A stretch of 64,000 bases of DNA, taken from contig CANMXN010000001.1 of NCBI GenBank assembly GCA_947501885.1, positions 558,001 through 622,000 of the forward strand, in the 5' to 3' direction. The position numbers and the translations under genes were made by a program. Origin of the DNA: an uncultured Sphingorhabdus sp. (GTDB lineage Bacteria > Pseudomonadota > Alphaproteobacteria > Sphingomonadales > Sphingomonadaceae). Below the pieces are notes generated by a model, which saw nothing but the letters and a program-made list of their open reading frames with translations, searched no databases and was not told where the DNA came from. Shown piece after piece: positions 28,400 through 39,746 of the stretch. Each line of letters starts with the position of its first letter. Positions within the stretch are counted from its first letter, which is position 1.

Positions 28400-30950
28400 T
28401 ATGATCAAACATATAATATCGCAAAACTTCACTAGAAATGAACTTTCTGATGAATTGTCAATAAGTGAGAGGCAAACATTAATTAATCGTTTTGCTCTGG
28501 GTACGCTTGTCCCGCTAATCTGCTTTCTATTTTTCCCTAATCCCGAAATTGTCATGGGATTTGGCTATTATCTGCTAGTTAATATCATACTCTGGATTGC
28601 GTTATATTCGGATGCAATCCCGCGCAATATGCGCATATTAAGCAGTATTATTTTAGATGTTACTATGGGTGTTTTTATTTCCAGTATAAATGCTCAAGAT
28701 ATGGCGATGGTATATCCAATTTATCTATGGATGACCCTTGGCAATGGATTTCGTTTCGGAATCAAATGGCTCTATATTTCATCTTTTTTTTCCATGCTTT
28801 CATTTTCTATCATCATATATATGGAACCATATTGGCAGGACAATATAACTCTAGCAATCAGCCTATTAATCGCATTATTAATTATACCCGCATATTGCTC
28901 TATTCTTATTCACAAAATTTCAGCAGAAAAAGAAAAAGCAGAATCCGCAAATCGTGCAAAAAGCTATTTCTTAGCAAGTGTGAGCCATGAATTAAGAACA
29001 CCATTAAATGCAATTATTGGCTATGGTACGCATTTATTAAATATGGATTTAAGGCCTTCCCAATTGAAGATGGTCAACTCAAGCGTCGCCGCAGGACAAC
29101 ATTTATTACAATTAATAGAGCAGATATTGCAGCTTGGGAAATCAGACACACAAGCAGATAATATTGAAGTTATCGATTTTGAAGTAACGAAATTGATGGT
29201 TGAAGTCAGAGACATGTTGCAAATTCGCGCCAAAGAAAAAGGATTAGAATTACATATCCAATCGGAGCCTTCCAGGCAAAACATGTATAATGGTCCAGCA
29301 AAAGATATAAAGAATCTATTATTAAACATTGCTAGCAACGCCATAAAATTTACGGATTATGGTAAAGTTACTATCCGTGATAGCCTCAAAGAAAATGAAG
29401 ACGGTTTGATATTAGAATTATCAATTATTGATACCGGCATCGGTATTCATAAAGATGCATACAATAAAATCTTTGAACCATTTCAGCAAGCAGACCAAAC
29501 TATAATGGAGCGCTTTGGCGGCACTGGGCTTGGTTTGGCCATATGCAAACAAATTACTGATAAACTCGGCGGCGAGATTTCTGTCACCAGTGAGATTGGT
29601 CAAGGTAGCTGCTTTAGACTATCAATTCCATTGCAGAAAGTAACCGCTGAAGACCATCAAGAGTTGCTGGATACCAATACCAAAGAACTCACAAAGATAT
29701 TATCATTGGGATTACAAAAAGAAGATATGCTGCTCCAAGCGCAATGCTCAGGTGAATATTTTATTGCACACCATGATTGCCAGAGCGTTGATGAAATAGA
29801 GATATTCCTTCAAAAGAATGATATTCAAGATTTTGATATAGTTATTCTAGATCAGTCCATAGTCGGAACGATCGAATATAATGATATATTTTGGAAGCCA
29901 TTTCAATCAACCTCCATTGCAACAGTCATAATTGCTGAAGATGAAGAATTTGACATTCACAAGATGAACATTCAAGCTGCTTTTTCTTCTATTTTATCAC
30001 CAACAGCCAGTTTCGATCAATTTAGATCAGCCATAAAAATAGGGGCTTCATATTGTGAGACAATTACTGAAGGTCAAGATATAGATTGTGCAAGCTATAT
30101 AGAATATGCAGATGAAGATAATAATATTGCTAATATAGGGCATATATTAGTTGTTGATGATAATAGAACAAACCGCATGGTCCTAGAATCAATTTTACAA
30201 AGCGGCGGTTACAGCATAACCCTCGCAAATGATGGTGATGAAGCTCTTGAAATATTAGAACAAGAAAAGTTTGATATCATGTTAATTGATGTCAATATGC
30301 CCAAACTCAATGGCATCGAAGCCACAAAATTATGGCGTCATATGGAAGATCCAAATAACGAAATGCCCATATTGGGAGTTACAGCCGATGCCACAGATGA
30401 AACACGCGATAAATGTATAGCTGCTGGTATGAATGAACATATTACAAAACCAGTCGAAGCCGATAAATTATTATCAAAGGTAAGGCATTATTGTAATGTA
30501 GTTCAAACACAATCAAATCATAATAAAGACAGCTCTGAGAATGAACAGAGAGATACTAACCTCATCCTCACAAGTGATGAGATTCAACCAGAGCGTTTCT
30601 CTTATCTACAATCAATCGGTGGAGATGATTTCATATTATTAATTATCGAGAGTTATATTGATGAAACCAATAATATCATGCTCGACCTAAACCAATCAGT
30701 AAAAGAAAATGACATTAATAAATTTCGATTTGCTGCCCATGCTATAAAAAGCTCTGCTAATAATATTGGGGCTGTCAATCTCTCTGAGCTATGCAAAAAT
30801 ATGGAGCATATTAGTGAGGATGATTTTCAATTAAATGGTGCTAAATTAATAGCAGACATCACTATTTGTCATGAGAAGATCTTGAGTGAATTAATATCTA
30901 TACAAAAAAATAATATGGATAATAATGCTCTTCTTAAAAATGTAAGCTAA
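28389..30950 (+). CDS. rpfC: RpfC-like hybrid sensor histidine kinase (multi-TM sensor, HisKA, HATPase, degenerate REC, REC, HPt)
   Basis: TM region [24 protein letters not shown]...[23 protein letters not shown] resembles the RpfC input domain; [45 protein letters not shown]...[11 protein letters not shown]; HPt [15 protein letters not shown]. Confidence 0.85.
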   Translation: MKIDMIKHIISQNFTRNELSDELSISERQTLINRFALGTLVPLICFLFFPNPEIVMGFGYYLLVNIILWIALYSDAIPRNMRILSSIILDVTMGVFISSINAQDMAMVYPIYLWMTLGNGFRFGIKWLYISSFFSMLSFSIIIYMEPYWQDNITLAISLLIALLIIPAYCSILIHKISAEKEKAESANRAKSYFLASVSHELRTPLNAIIGYGTHLLNMDLRPSQLKMVNSSVAAGQHLLQLIEQILQLGKSDTQADNIEVIDFEVTKLMVEVRDMLQIRAKEKGLELHIQSEPSRQNMYNGPAKDIKNLLLNIASNAIKFTDYGKVTIRDSLKENEDGLILELSIIDTGIGIHKDAYNKIFEPFQQADQTIMERFGGTGLGLAICKQITDKLGGEISVTSEIGQGSCFRLSIPLQKVTAEDHQELLDTNTKELTKILSLGLQKEDMLLQAQCSGEYFIAHHDCQSVDEIEIFLQKNDIQDFDIVILDQSIVGTIEYNDIFWKPFQSTSIATVIIAEDEEFDIHKMNIQAAFSSILSPTASFDQFRSAIKIGASYCETITEGQDIDCASYIEYADEDNNIANIGHILVVDDNRTNRMVLESILQSGGYSITLANDGDEALEILEQEKFDIMLIDVNMPKLNGIEATKLWRHMEDPNNEMPILGVTADATDETRDKCIAAGMNEHITKPVEADKLLSKVRHYCNVVQTQSNHNKDSSENEQRDTNLILTSDEIQPERFSYLQSIGGDDFILLIIESYIDETNNIMLDLNQSVKENDINKFRFAAHAIKSSANNIGAVNLSELCKNMEHISEDDFQLNGAKLIADITICHEKILSELISIQKNNMDNNALLKNVS

Positions 30951-30959
30951 AGTAACAAA

Positions 30960-31886
30960 TCAAGCGGTTTGACGAATTTTTCGGATCTGCGCTCTTACTA
31001 AACGTTGCATCTTTTTAAGATCTTCCTCCCTAAGTGTTCTCGCCGTATCGACCCATTGATCGGTAATAAACATTAATTCATCCAATGTAACGGGCGCCGA
31101 ATATTTACGCGCTTGATGGATAGCATATTCAACTGCAAACTTATGTTTATTATCTGAAACATATTGAATTACGGCGGCTTTACCTTCACCATCATCTGCC
31201 AATATATCTACGATACCCATTTCATGAAGTTCAGTGGCAGAATATAATCTGCCATCTAAAATCATCTTTTTGGTCAATTCATGACCAATACGCCTGGACA
31301 AAAAACTATAAGCTCCCATTCCAGGAAATAAGTTAAACAATATCTCTGGTAAGCCCATGCGCGCGCTTTTTTCAGCTATAATTACATCCGATGCCAGAGC
31401 ATGTTCAAAACCACCACCCAAAGCATCCCCTTGCACTAGCGCAATAGAAATTATTGGCGCCTTAAAATTTGTATAATTCGCATATTGCATGCGGACACAG
31501 GTTTCAGCATATGTCTTTAGAGCATCATAATCTTGGTTCTTGGTGCATTCGACAAAATGATTAAGATCACCGCCAAAATTAAATACACCTGATGACATAG
31601 ACCCAGTTACAAAATATTTTAAATTACTAGCGGCATATACAGGTTTATTGCCATAATATTTTTTGACCCAATCATGAACAATATCAACTTCTTCACCCAA
31701 TTTATGGGTGTAAGTAGGATGTGTTTTTTGATCCATAAAAAACCAAAATATTTCATCTTCTTTGTCATAGCGTATATATATCTCATCAAACTTTTTTTGC
31801 AAAATGTCTGATACGCCGTCGATAACTATATCATTATCAAATTGTTTAAAAATTGAATGGCTTGATGCAATTTCATCCATTTGCAA
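30960..31886 (-). CDS. rpfF: DSF (diffusible signal factor) synthase, RpfF-type crotonase-fold enzyme
   Basis: FNFGGDLNHFVECTKNQDYDALKTYAETCVRMQYA; SIALVQGDALGGGFEHALASDVIIAEKSARMGLPEILFNLFPGMGAYSFLSRRIG; WVDTARTLREEDLKKMQRLVRAQ; both catalytic Glu contexts (GGGFE, GLPE) present. Confidence 0.92.
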   Translation of the reverse strand: MQMDEIASSHSIFKQFDNDIVIDGVSDILQKKFDEIYIRYDKEDEIFWFFMDQKTHPTYTHKLGEEVDIVHDWVKKYYGNKPVYAASNLKYFVTGSMSSGVFNFGGDLNHFVECTKNQDYDALKTYAETCVRMQYANYTNFKAPIISIALVQGDALGGGFEHALASDVIIAEKSARMGLPEILFNLFPGMGAYSFLSRRIGHELTKKMILDGRLYSATELHEMGIVDILADDGEGKAAVIQYVSDNKHKFAVEYAIHQARKYSAPVTLDELMFITDQWVDTARTLREEDLKKMQRLVRAQIRKIRQTA

Positions 31887-32131
31887 TATCCCATATCCTT
31901 TGCAAAATCCGCTGTGACTATTAGTTATCCTATTCCATCACTATAACAGAAAATATTTTTGTACGTAAAAGTTTTTACGATTAACCATTAATTTAATATA
32001 TTCTATATTTTAAACTATTACTATCAGATACTTAGATATCTTACTATGGTTAATAAAAACGCGATTAAAAGATGTTTTTTATAATAAAATTATATAAGTT
32101 AAATATTTTATATGGATATATTATTATTTTA

Positions 32132-33529
32132 CTACGCTGTTTTCATTGTTTTTACGGCAAAATCAACGATAAGAATTAACAGCAATGATGCGCCAAATGC
32201 TGGCAGTAAAATAGCACATAATGTTAGAAAGGCGCCTATTAATTTTAAACTAGGCATTGTTTTAGGCATCGGCGGTACGCCAATCTTATCAGCTATATGA
32301 GCTTTACGGCCCAATATCTTATTGGACAAGGCATCGGAAGCCTTAGGCCTGCGGTGCCACCACATTCTTATGCCGCTATAACATAGTATAACTAGAGCCA
32401 AAGCTGTGAAAACACCGATTAATTGATTAAACCATCCAAGCAACTGCCCTTCATGCCATGCAATGCCATAACTAATTATTTGATCAATAATGTGCCTATC
32501 CGTAAATTCAGAACGAGCGATAATATCCCCGCTAACACCATCTACGGAGACCGAGCGTCTTAGAGGGCGATCTTGTGTTTGGCTAGATAACTTCCATTCT
32601 CTCGAAAATAGCTTTTGATCATTTTTAAAGACTTCTTTTGGGCGAATAATGATAGGGTAAGAAAATTGCTCTTGCCGCGCAATCCTATCCAGTCTCTGTA
32701 AAGTGATGCCACCACTGCGCACATTATCCTTATTCAACTTTGCATAGCGCAACATCTCTTGATGATCATGTTCAATATGCAGCGGTTCAACTTCCATCGA
32801 TTGTATTTCTGATGGTTGAACACTCCGCCAATCTTGTTTTTGTTGATTAACCCATCCCATTTCTGCACGCAGCATATTAAACCCACTGGCCCAACCTTGC
32901 GTCCATGGTAAAGCACTAAGCAGCAATATTAGAGCCAATCCAGATGCATAAAATCCAGTAACAGCGTGTATATCACGCCAAAAAATACGCTTACCTGTCA
33001 TTATTCTAGGCCATAAAATACCACCCATTTTTCTCTGACGCGGCCACCATAGATAAAGACCTGATATTATCATGATAATCGCCCAGCTAGCGGCTATTTC
33101 TACCAAATAACGTCCAAAACTTCCAATCAATAGGCTAGAATGGACTTTAGCTACAAAATTACTAATACGGCTTTCAGGATCAACTGCTGCCAATACCATA
33201 GCATCGGGTGCAACATAAATATCGCGCATCCCGCTATCATCGGCGAGACCAATATGAAATATAGCTGCATCATTATCATTTTTGGCCAATCTATAATGAT
33301 GAAAGATTGCATCAGGATAGGATGATTGCATCGCTCTGAATTGTTCATCTACCGTAACCATTTGTTCCGCATCAAGCCCTCTCCACTCGCGTTCTTGAAA
33401 TTGGTCAATTTGCGGTTTAAATAGATAGATTGAACCTGTAACCGACAATATAATAATAAAGGGTATTACAAAAAGCCCAGCATAAAAATGCCAGCGCCAG
33501 ATCACGCGATAAAGAGAGTCTTGTTGCAT
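32132..33529 (-). CDS. PepSY-associated TM helix protein (iron-uptake-associated membrane protein)
   Basis: YRVIWRWHFYAGLFVIPFIIILSVTGSIYLFKPQID; WRDIHAVTGFYASGLALILLLSALPW; VDGVSGDIIARSEF. Confidence 0.88.
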   Translation of the reverse strand: MQQDSLYRVIWRWHFYAGLFVIPFIIILSVTGSIYLFKPQIDQFQEREWRGLDAEQMVTVDEQFRAMQSSYPDAIFHHYRLAKNDNDAAIFHIGLADDSGMRDIYVAPDAMVLAAVDPESRISNFVAKVHSSLLIGSFGRYLVEIAASWAIIMIISGLYLWWPRQRKMGGILWPRIMTGKRIFWRDIHAVTGFYASGLALILLLSALPWTQGWASGFNMLRAEMGWVNQQKQDWRSVQPSEIQSMEVEPLHIEHDHQEMLRYAKLNKDNVRSGGITLQRLDRIARQEQFSYPIIIRPKEVFKNDQKLFSREWKLSSQTQDRPLRRSVSVDGVSGDIIARSEFTDRHIIDQIISYGIAWHEGQLLGWFNQLIGVFTALALVILCYSGIRMWWHRRPKASDALSNKILGRKAHIADKIGVPPMPKTMPSLKLIGAFLTLCAILLPAFGASLLLILIVDFAVKTMKTA

Positions 33530-33692
33530 TTTACAGATATAACTTTGGGAGACTTATAGAGAATATAGTATGGATAGATGCAGAATTGCTATCTTATAAT
33601 CTCGATATGGAATAAAGTCACCATGCATAGTCATAAATTTATTTCCAACTTTATATCATTGCAAAAATAGATTTAATGCCCATAATTAAGGT

Positions 33693-34070
33693 ATGAATGA
33701 TATAACCGAAACTCATACTCCTCATGATGAAAAATATCTGAAAGAAACCCCCATTGCTGATTTCACAGTTGGTCAGGTAGTAAAACACCGTATGTTTGAT
33801 TTTCGCGGGGTCATCTACGACGTAGATCCTACCTATAGTAATGATGATGAATGGTATGAATCAATACCGAAAGAATATCGACCACATAAAAATCAACCTT
33901 TTTATCATCTGTTCGCAGAAAATAATGAAAGCAGCTATATCGCCTATGTAAGCCAGCAAAATTTAATTGCCGACGGTATTTCTGGACCTATTAATCACCC
34001 GCAAATCCGTGAGATATTTGGTGAATGGAACGAAGACCATTATCAATTACGGTCTCAATTAAAAAATTAA
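33693..34070 (+). CDS. hspQ: heat shock protein HspQ (YccV-type hemimethylated-DNA-binding fold)
   Basis: FTVGQVVKHRMFDFRGVIYDVDPTYSNDDEWYE...QPFYHLFAENNESSYIAYVSQQNL. Confidence 0.9.
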   Translation: MNDITETHTPHDEKYLKETPIADFTVGQVVKHRMFDFRGVIYDVDPTYSNDDEWYESIPKEYRPHKNQPFYHLFAENNESSYIAYVSQQNLIADGISGPINHPQIREIFGEWNEDHYQLRSQLKN

Positions 34071-34128
34071 GTCATGACGCATTTTATAATGCCTTATAAT
34101 ATCCGAAAGGCGTTCAACTTAAATTCTG

Positions 34129-34941
34129 TTAATTCTTAAGCTTCCAACCTGAACGTAGCAGCGCATAACATACGGATGCTGCAAAAATATTGAGCAATAA
34201 TAATATCACAGCGCCATTGATAATATTGGTATCAGCACTTCCAATAAACCCATATCTAAAACCAGATATAATATAGAAAAAAGGATTGGCGTGGCTGATT
34301 GCTTGGAATATCGGTGATAATCTATCGATAGAATAAAATGTTCCAGACAATAGCGATAGAGGCGCAATAATAAAATTGGTAACAGCAGCTGCATGATCAA
34401 ACTTTTCTGCCCAAATAGATGTCATAACCCCTAACAAAGCGATAAACATCGATCCCATTACACCAAAATAAATTACGGCCAGTGGGTATTTGACACTCAC
34501 TTCAACATCGGGCCATAGGTACATCGCAAACCATACAGTTAAACCAACCAATATCGCCCGAGTAACAGCTGCTGAAACCATAGCAAATAATGTTTCTATG
34601 GTTGACAGTGGCGGCATCAAATAATCAACAATTGTTCCTTGAATCTTTCCAACCAAAAGAGCGAAGCTACTATTTGCAAATGCATTTTGTATCATCCCCA
34701 TCACGATCAAGCCTGGGGCCAGAAAGTTAGCAAAGGGTTGCCCCAAAACCATATAATCACCGCGGCCTAATGCTACGATAAAGATGATTAAAAATAACAA
34801 TGTTGTTATCGCTGGCCCCCAAATAGTTTGGAGTTGCACTTTCATAAAGCGCCGCACTTCTTTCATGTACAGCGTCTTAAATCCGATCCAATTCACGCGG
34901 TTAATTTTGGTCTCACCCAATTTTGGTTGAATATTGTCCAT
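34129..34941 (-). CDS. ABC-2 type transporter permease
   Basis: FKTLYMKEVRRFMKVQLQTIWGPAITTLLFLIIF; FIIAPLSLLSGTFYSIDRLSPIFQAISHANPFFYIISGFRYGFIG. Confidence 0.9.
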   Translation of the reverse strand: MDNIQPKLGETKINRVNWIGFKTLYMKEVRRFMKVQLQTIWGPAITTLLFLIIFIVALGRGDYMVLGQPFANFLAPGLIVMGMIQNAFANSSFALLVGKIQGTIVDYLMPPLSTIETLFAMVSAAVTRAILVGLTVWFAMYLWPDVEVSVKYPLAVIYFGVMGSMFIALLGVMTSIWAEKFDHAAAVTNFIIAPLSLLSGTFYSIDRLSPIFQAISHANPFFYIISGFRYGFIGSADTNIINGAVILLLLNIFAASVCYALLRSGWKLKN

Positions 34942-34970
34942 TTAATCCCTAAATAGCTCTCAATGATTAT

Positions 34971-35030
34971 GATTCATACGAATATTCATTAACGGCCCCT
35001 TCAACAAGCCGTCTATGTACACAGTGAATC
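34971..35030. promoter_or_regulatory. two GANTC (CcrM-type) sites upstream of gcrA
   Basis: GATTC at 34971-34975 and GAATC at 35026-35030, within about 90 bp of the gcrA start. Confidence 0.5.
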
Positions 35031-35060
35031 TATATTTACCAACGAATTTTTGGAGTTACC

Positions 35061-35708
35061 ATGGCTTGGACTGAAGAACGCATTGACCACCTAAAACAGC
35101 TTTGGGAAAAAGGGCTTACTGCAAGCCAAATTGCTGAACAACTTGGTGGTGTCAGCCGTAATGCTGTCATTGGTAAAGCTCATAGATTGGGCTTAAAATC
35201 GCGCCCCTCACCTGTTAAATCTGGTGGTAAAAAAGCCGCGGCTAAGAAAAGCGTGAAGCGAACTAAGGCAGCGCCAAGTACGAAAAAAGATACAACGGCC
35301 ACCCCCCCCAAACCACAAGCTGCACCTAAACAAAACTCTGCTCAAACACAGCAAGGCGTTGCTAGTGATGCACCCAAAATTGTTTCAATCGGTCCAGGTG
35401 GATTTTTACGGCAAGGCCCTGGTGATCAGCAAGCTCCGATTCCCCCCGCACCTCCACGCCGTTTGGTTCCCGCAAAACCAAGTCCTGAAATGGCAGATAA
35501 AACCAGCTTACTCGAACTCAATGATCGTGTATGCCGCTGGCCTATCAATCATCCCGGTGAAGCAGATTTTCACTTTTGCGGTGCACCTGTAAATGTAGGT
35601 TTCCCATATTGCGTAGAACATTGCGGTAGAGCTTATCAAGCGCAATTACCCCGCGGCGTTCGTAGACCTCCTCCACCAATGCCTTTTGGCGGCCCCAGAG
35701 TCAGGTGA
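35061..35708 (+). CDS. gcrA: GcrA cell cycle regulator
   Basis: AWTEERIDHLKQLWEKGLTASQIAEQLGGVSRNAVIGKAHRLGL N-terminus; CRWPINHPGEADFHFCGAPVNVGFPYCVEHCGRAYQ C-terminus. Confidence 0.96.
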   Translation: MAWTEERIDHLKQLWEKGLTASQIAEQLGGVSRNAVIGKAHRLGLKSRPSPVKSGGKKAAAKKSVKRTKAAPSTKKDTTATPPKPQAAPKQNSAQTQQGVASDAPKIVSIGPGGFLRQGPGDQQAPIPPAPPRRLVPAKPSPEMADKTSLLELNDRVCRWPINHPGEADFHFCGAPVNVGFPYCVEHCGRAYQAQLPRGVRRPPPPMPFGGPRVR

Positions 35709-35802
35709 TTTAGGCCAGCTCATTTAATTCATATAATCTAAATTATCTAATTTGCTCAAGAGAAGCCTATTTATGTGGCCATAAAAGCTATGAACAAAAT
35801 AG

Positions 35803-35811
35803 TTATCCACA
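35803..35811 (+). promoter_or_regulatory. perfect DnaA box TTATCCACA between gcrA and parE
   Basis: Exact consensus 9-mer, 51 bp upstream of the parE start. Confidence 0.5.
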
Positions 35812-35843
35812 ATTGGAATATAGTGTTGCAAGCAAGAGTTTAG

Positions 35844-37850
<2,007 letters not shown>

Positions 37851-37874
37851 ATTGCCATAAACCAAGGACGGCAT

Positions 37875-39203
37875 ATGCGCACTATCAATATTATTTCATA
37901 TATACGCACTATCATTGTTACTTCTGCGATTATTAGTGCTCCGCTCATTACAGCGTCTCAACCCGCTTTTGCGCAAAATGTTCCAATTTCGTCAGCCTTA
38001 AACGAACGTTCACAAGGTTTGATCGCTCTATTTAATAAAGAAACACCCTATGATGCTTATTTCACTGCAAATTTTTTAGAGGCTATTCCTCCTACACAAA
38101 TTGACACAATCATTAACGACGTTGTGAAACAATATGGCAAAGCGCTTAGAATAATTTCCATTACGCCTGACAGTGTAGAAGGCGGCATAGTAAAATTACA
38201 GTTTGAAAAAGCCGTTGCGAGTATACAAATATATACGGACGCTCGAGCCCCCCATAAAGTCTCAGGATTATTACTTCAAAGATTTGAGGTGCTTGGCGAT
38301 AATTTCCAATCTATCAAATCCGAAATATCTGCTCTACCTGGGACCACAACACTCGCTATTCATAAGCTAGATGACAATGGAAATAATAGGCTAATATCAT
38401 CCCATAATCCCAATAAACAATTAGCTATTGGTTCTGTCTTTAAACTTTATGTTTTAGCAGAATTAGCCGAACAAATTTCTAAGGGACAAAAAAACTGGTC
38501 AGATGTGGCCCCATTAGCACCAAAATCGACAACATCTGGCGGAACACAAAATTGGCCTGAAGGTAGCCCCATGACGCTACAAAGCATGGCTTCATTGATG
38601 ATTTCAATCAGCGATAATAATACTACAGATGCGCTTATTAACCACCTCGGCCGTACGAATATTGAACAGCAAGTTCGTAAAATAGGGCATGATGATATCA
38701 ACAAATTGCTGCCATTTCTCTCAACAGCAGAAGCCTTCTCGCTCAAAATGAAATCGAATAAAAATCTTCGTGAACAATTTATACAGGCAAATGAAGAAGA
38801 TCAGAAGAAATTAATAGTTCGTAACTCCAAAAATTTAACCAACCATGACTTTAATCCTTCAGAATTTGGAAGCGGACCACTATTTATTGATGATATTGAA
38901 TGGTTTGCAACACCAGCCGATATTGCGCGTGTCATGAACATATTGCGCCAGTCACACGACCCTATAATAAAAGAGATATTGTCACTCAACAGTGGTGTAA
39001 CAGCGGGCGATGCACAAAAGTGGGGCTATTTGGGTTATAAAGGAGGTTCTGAACCTGGGGTTATATCTATGAGTTTTGTCGTTCAATCTCGGCAAGGCGA
39101 ATGGTATAGCGTATCGGGAAGTTGGAATAATCCACAAACAGAAGTTGATCAGGGCAAATGGGCCTCAATCATGTCACGGGTATTGAATATATTAGCGCAA
39201 TGA
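37875..39203 (+). CDS. secreted serine hydrolase (class A beta-lactamase-like)
   Basis: Signal peptide; AIGSVFKLYVLAEL (SxxK), SISDNNTTDALI (SDN), YKGGSEPGVIS (KxG). Confidence 0.85.
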   Translation: MRTINIISYIRTIIVTSAIISAPLITASQPAFAQNVPISSALNERSQGLIALFNKETPYDAYFTANFLEAIPPTQIDTIINDVVKQYGKALRIISITPDSVEGGIVKLQFEKAVASIQIYTDARAPHKVSGLLLQRFEVLGDNFQSIKSEISALPGTTTLAIHKLDDNGNNRLISSHNPNKQLAIGSVFKLYVLAELAEQISKGQKNWSDVAPLAPKSTTSGGTQNWPEGSPMTLQSMASLMISISDNNTTDALINHLGRTNIEQQVRKIGHDDINKLLPFLSTAEAFSLKMKSNKNLREQFIQANEEDQKKLIVRNSKNLTNHDFNPSEFGSGPLFIDDIEWFATPADIARVMNILRQSHDPIIKEILSLNSGVTAGDAQKWGYLGYKGGSEPGVISMSFVVQSRQGEWYSVSGSWNNPQTEVDQGKWASIMSRVLNILAQ

Positions 39204-39215
39204 ATAGCGCTCATA

Positions 39216-39746
39216 TCACATGCCGCGATTATAATCATCCTTGAGCAATCCCCATAAGATACTATCGCGCACGCCCAAATGTGTTTCCCACTCTGCGCGT
39301 AAATACCCCTCTTTGTGAAAACCTAATTGCTTTAGCAGATTATTTGAAGCAACATTATCAGGGTCAGTGTCCGCAATGATTTTGCGCAAAGCTAGATCGT
39401 CAAAGCCATGCTCAATAACGCGCCTAATTGCTTCGCTTGCTATTCCTCTGCCCCAATGGCTGCGCCGCAAAATATACCCTATCTCTTTTACCTTTTCTCG
39501 GTGCGTAACAAAAACAACCCAACCAAGGGCCGCATCATCTTCATGCGTAATCGCCCATGTCATATAGCGATCTGCATTGGCATTAATTTTTACATAGTCT
39601 TCTGTCTCTTGTAATGTTTTATGCGGTGCGCTCGACCACCATGTCATCAAATCAACATCCGACATTGCGACATGCATAGCTTCTGCATCATCATCGCGCA
39701 AAGGGCGTAATATTAACCGTTTTGATTTTAGCGTTGCAAATGTCAA
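39216..39746 (-). CDS. GNAT N-acetyltransferase (RimJ/RimL type)
   Basis: LKSKRLILRPLRDDDAEAMH...GYILRRSHWGRGIASEAIRRVIEHGFDDLALRKIIADTDPDNVASNNLLKQLGF; TTG start overlapping the LysR TGA (TTGA) is preferred over the upstream Met. Confidence 0.85.
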   Translation of the reverse strand: MTFATLKSKRLILRPLRDDDAEAMHVAMSDVDLMTWWSSAPHKTLQETEDYVKINANADRYMTWAITHEDDAALGWVVFVTHREKVKEIGYILRRSHWGRGIASEAIRRVIEHGFDDLALRKIIADTDPDNVASNNLLKQLGFHKEGYLRAEWETHLGVRDSILWGLLKDDYNRGM

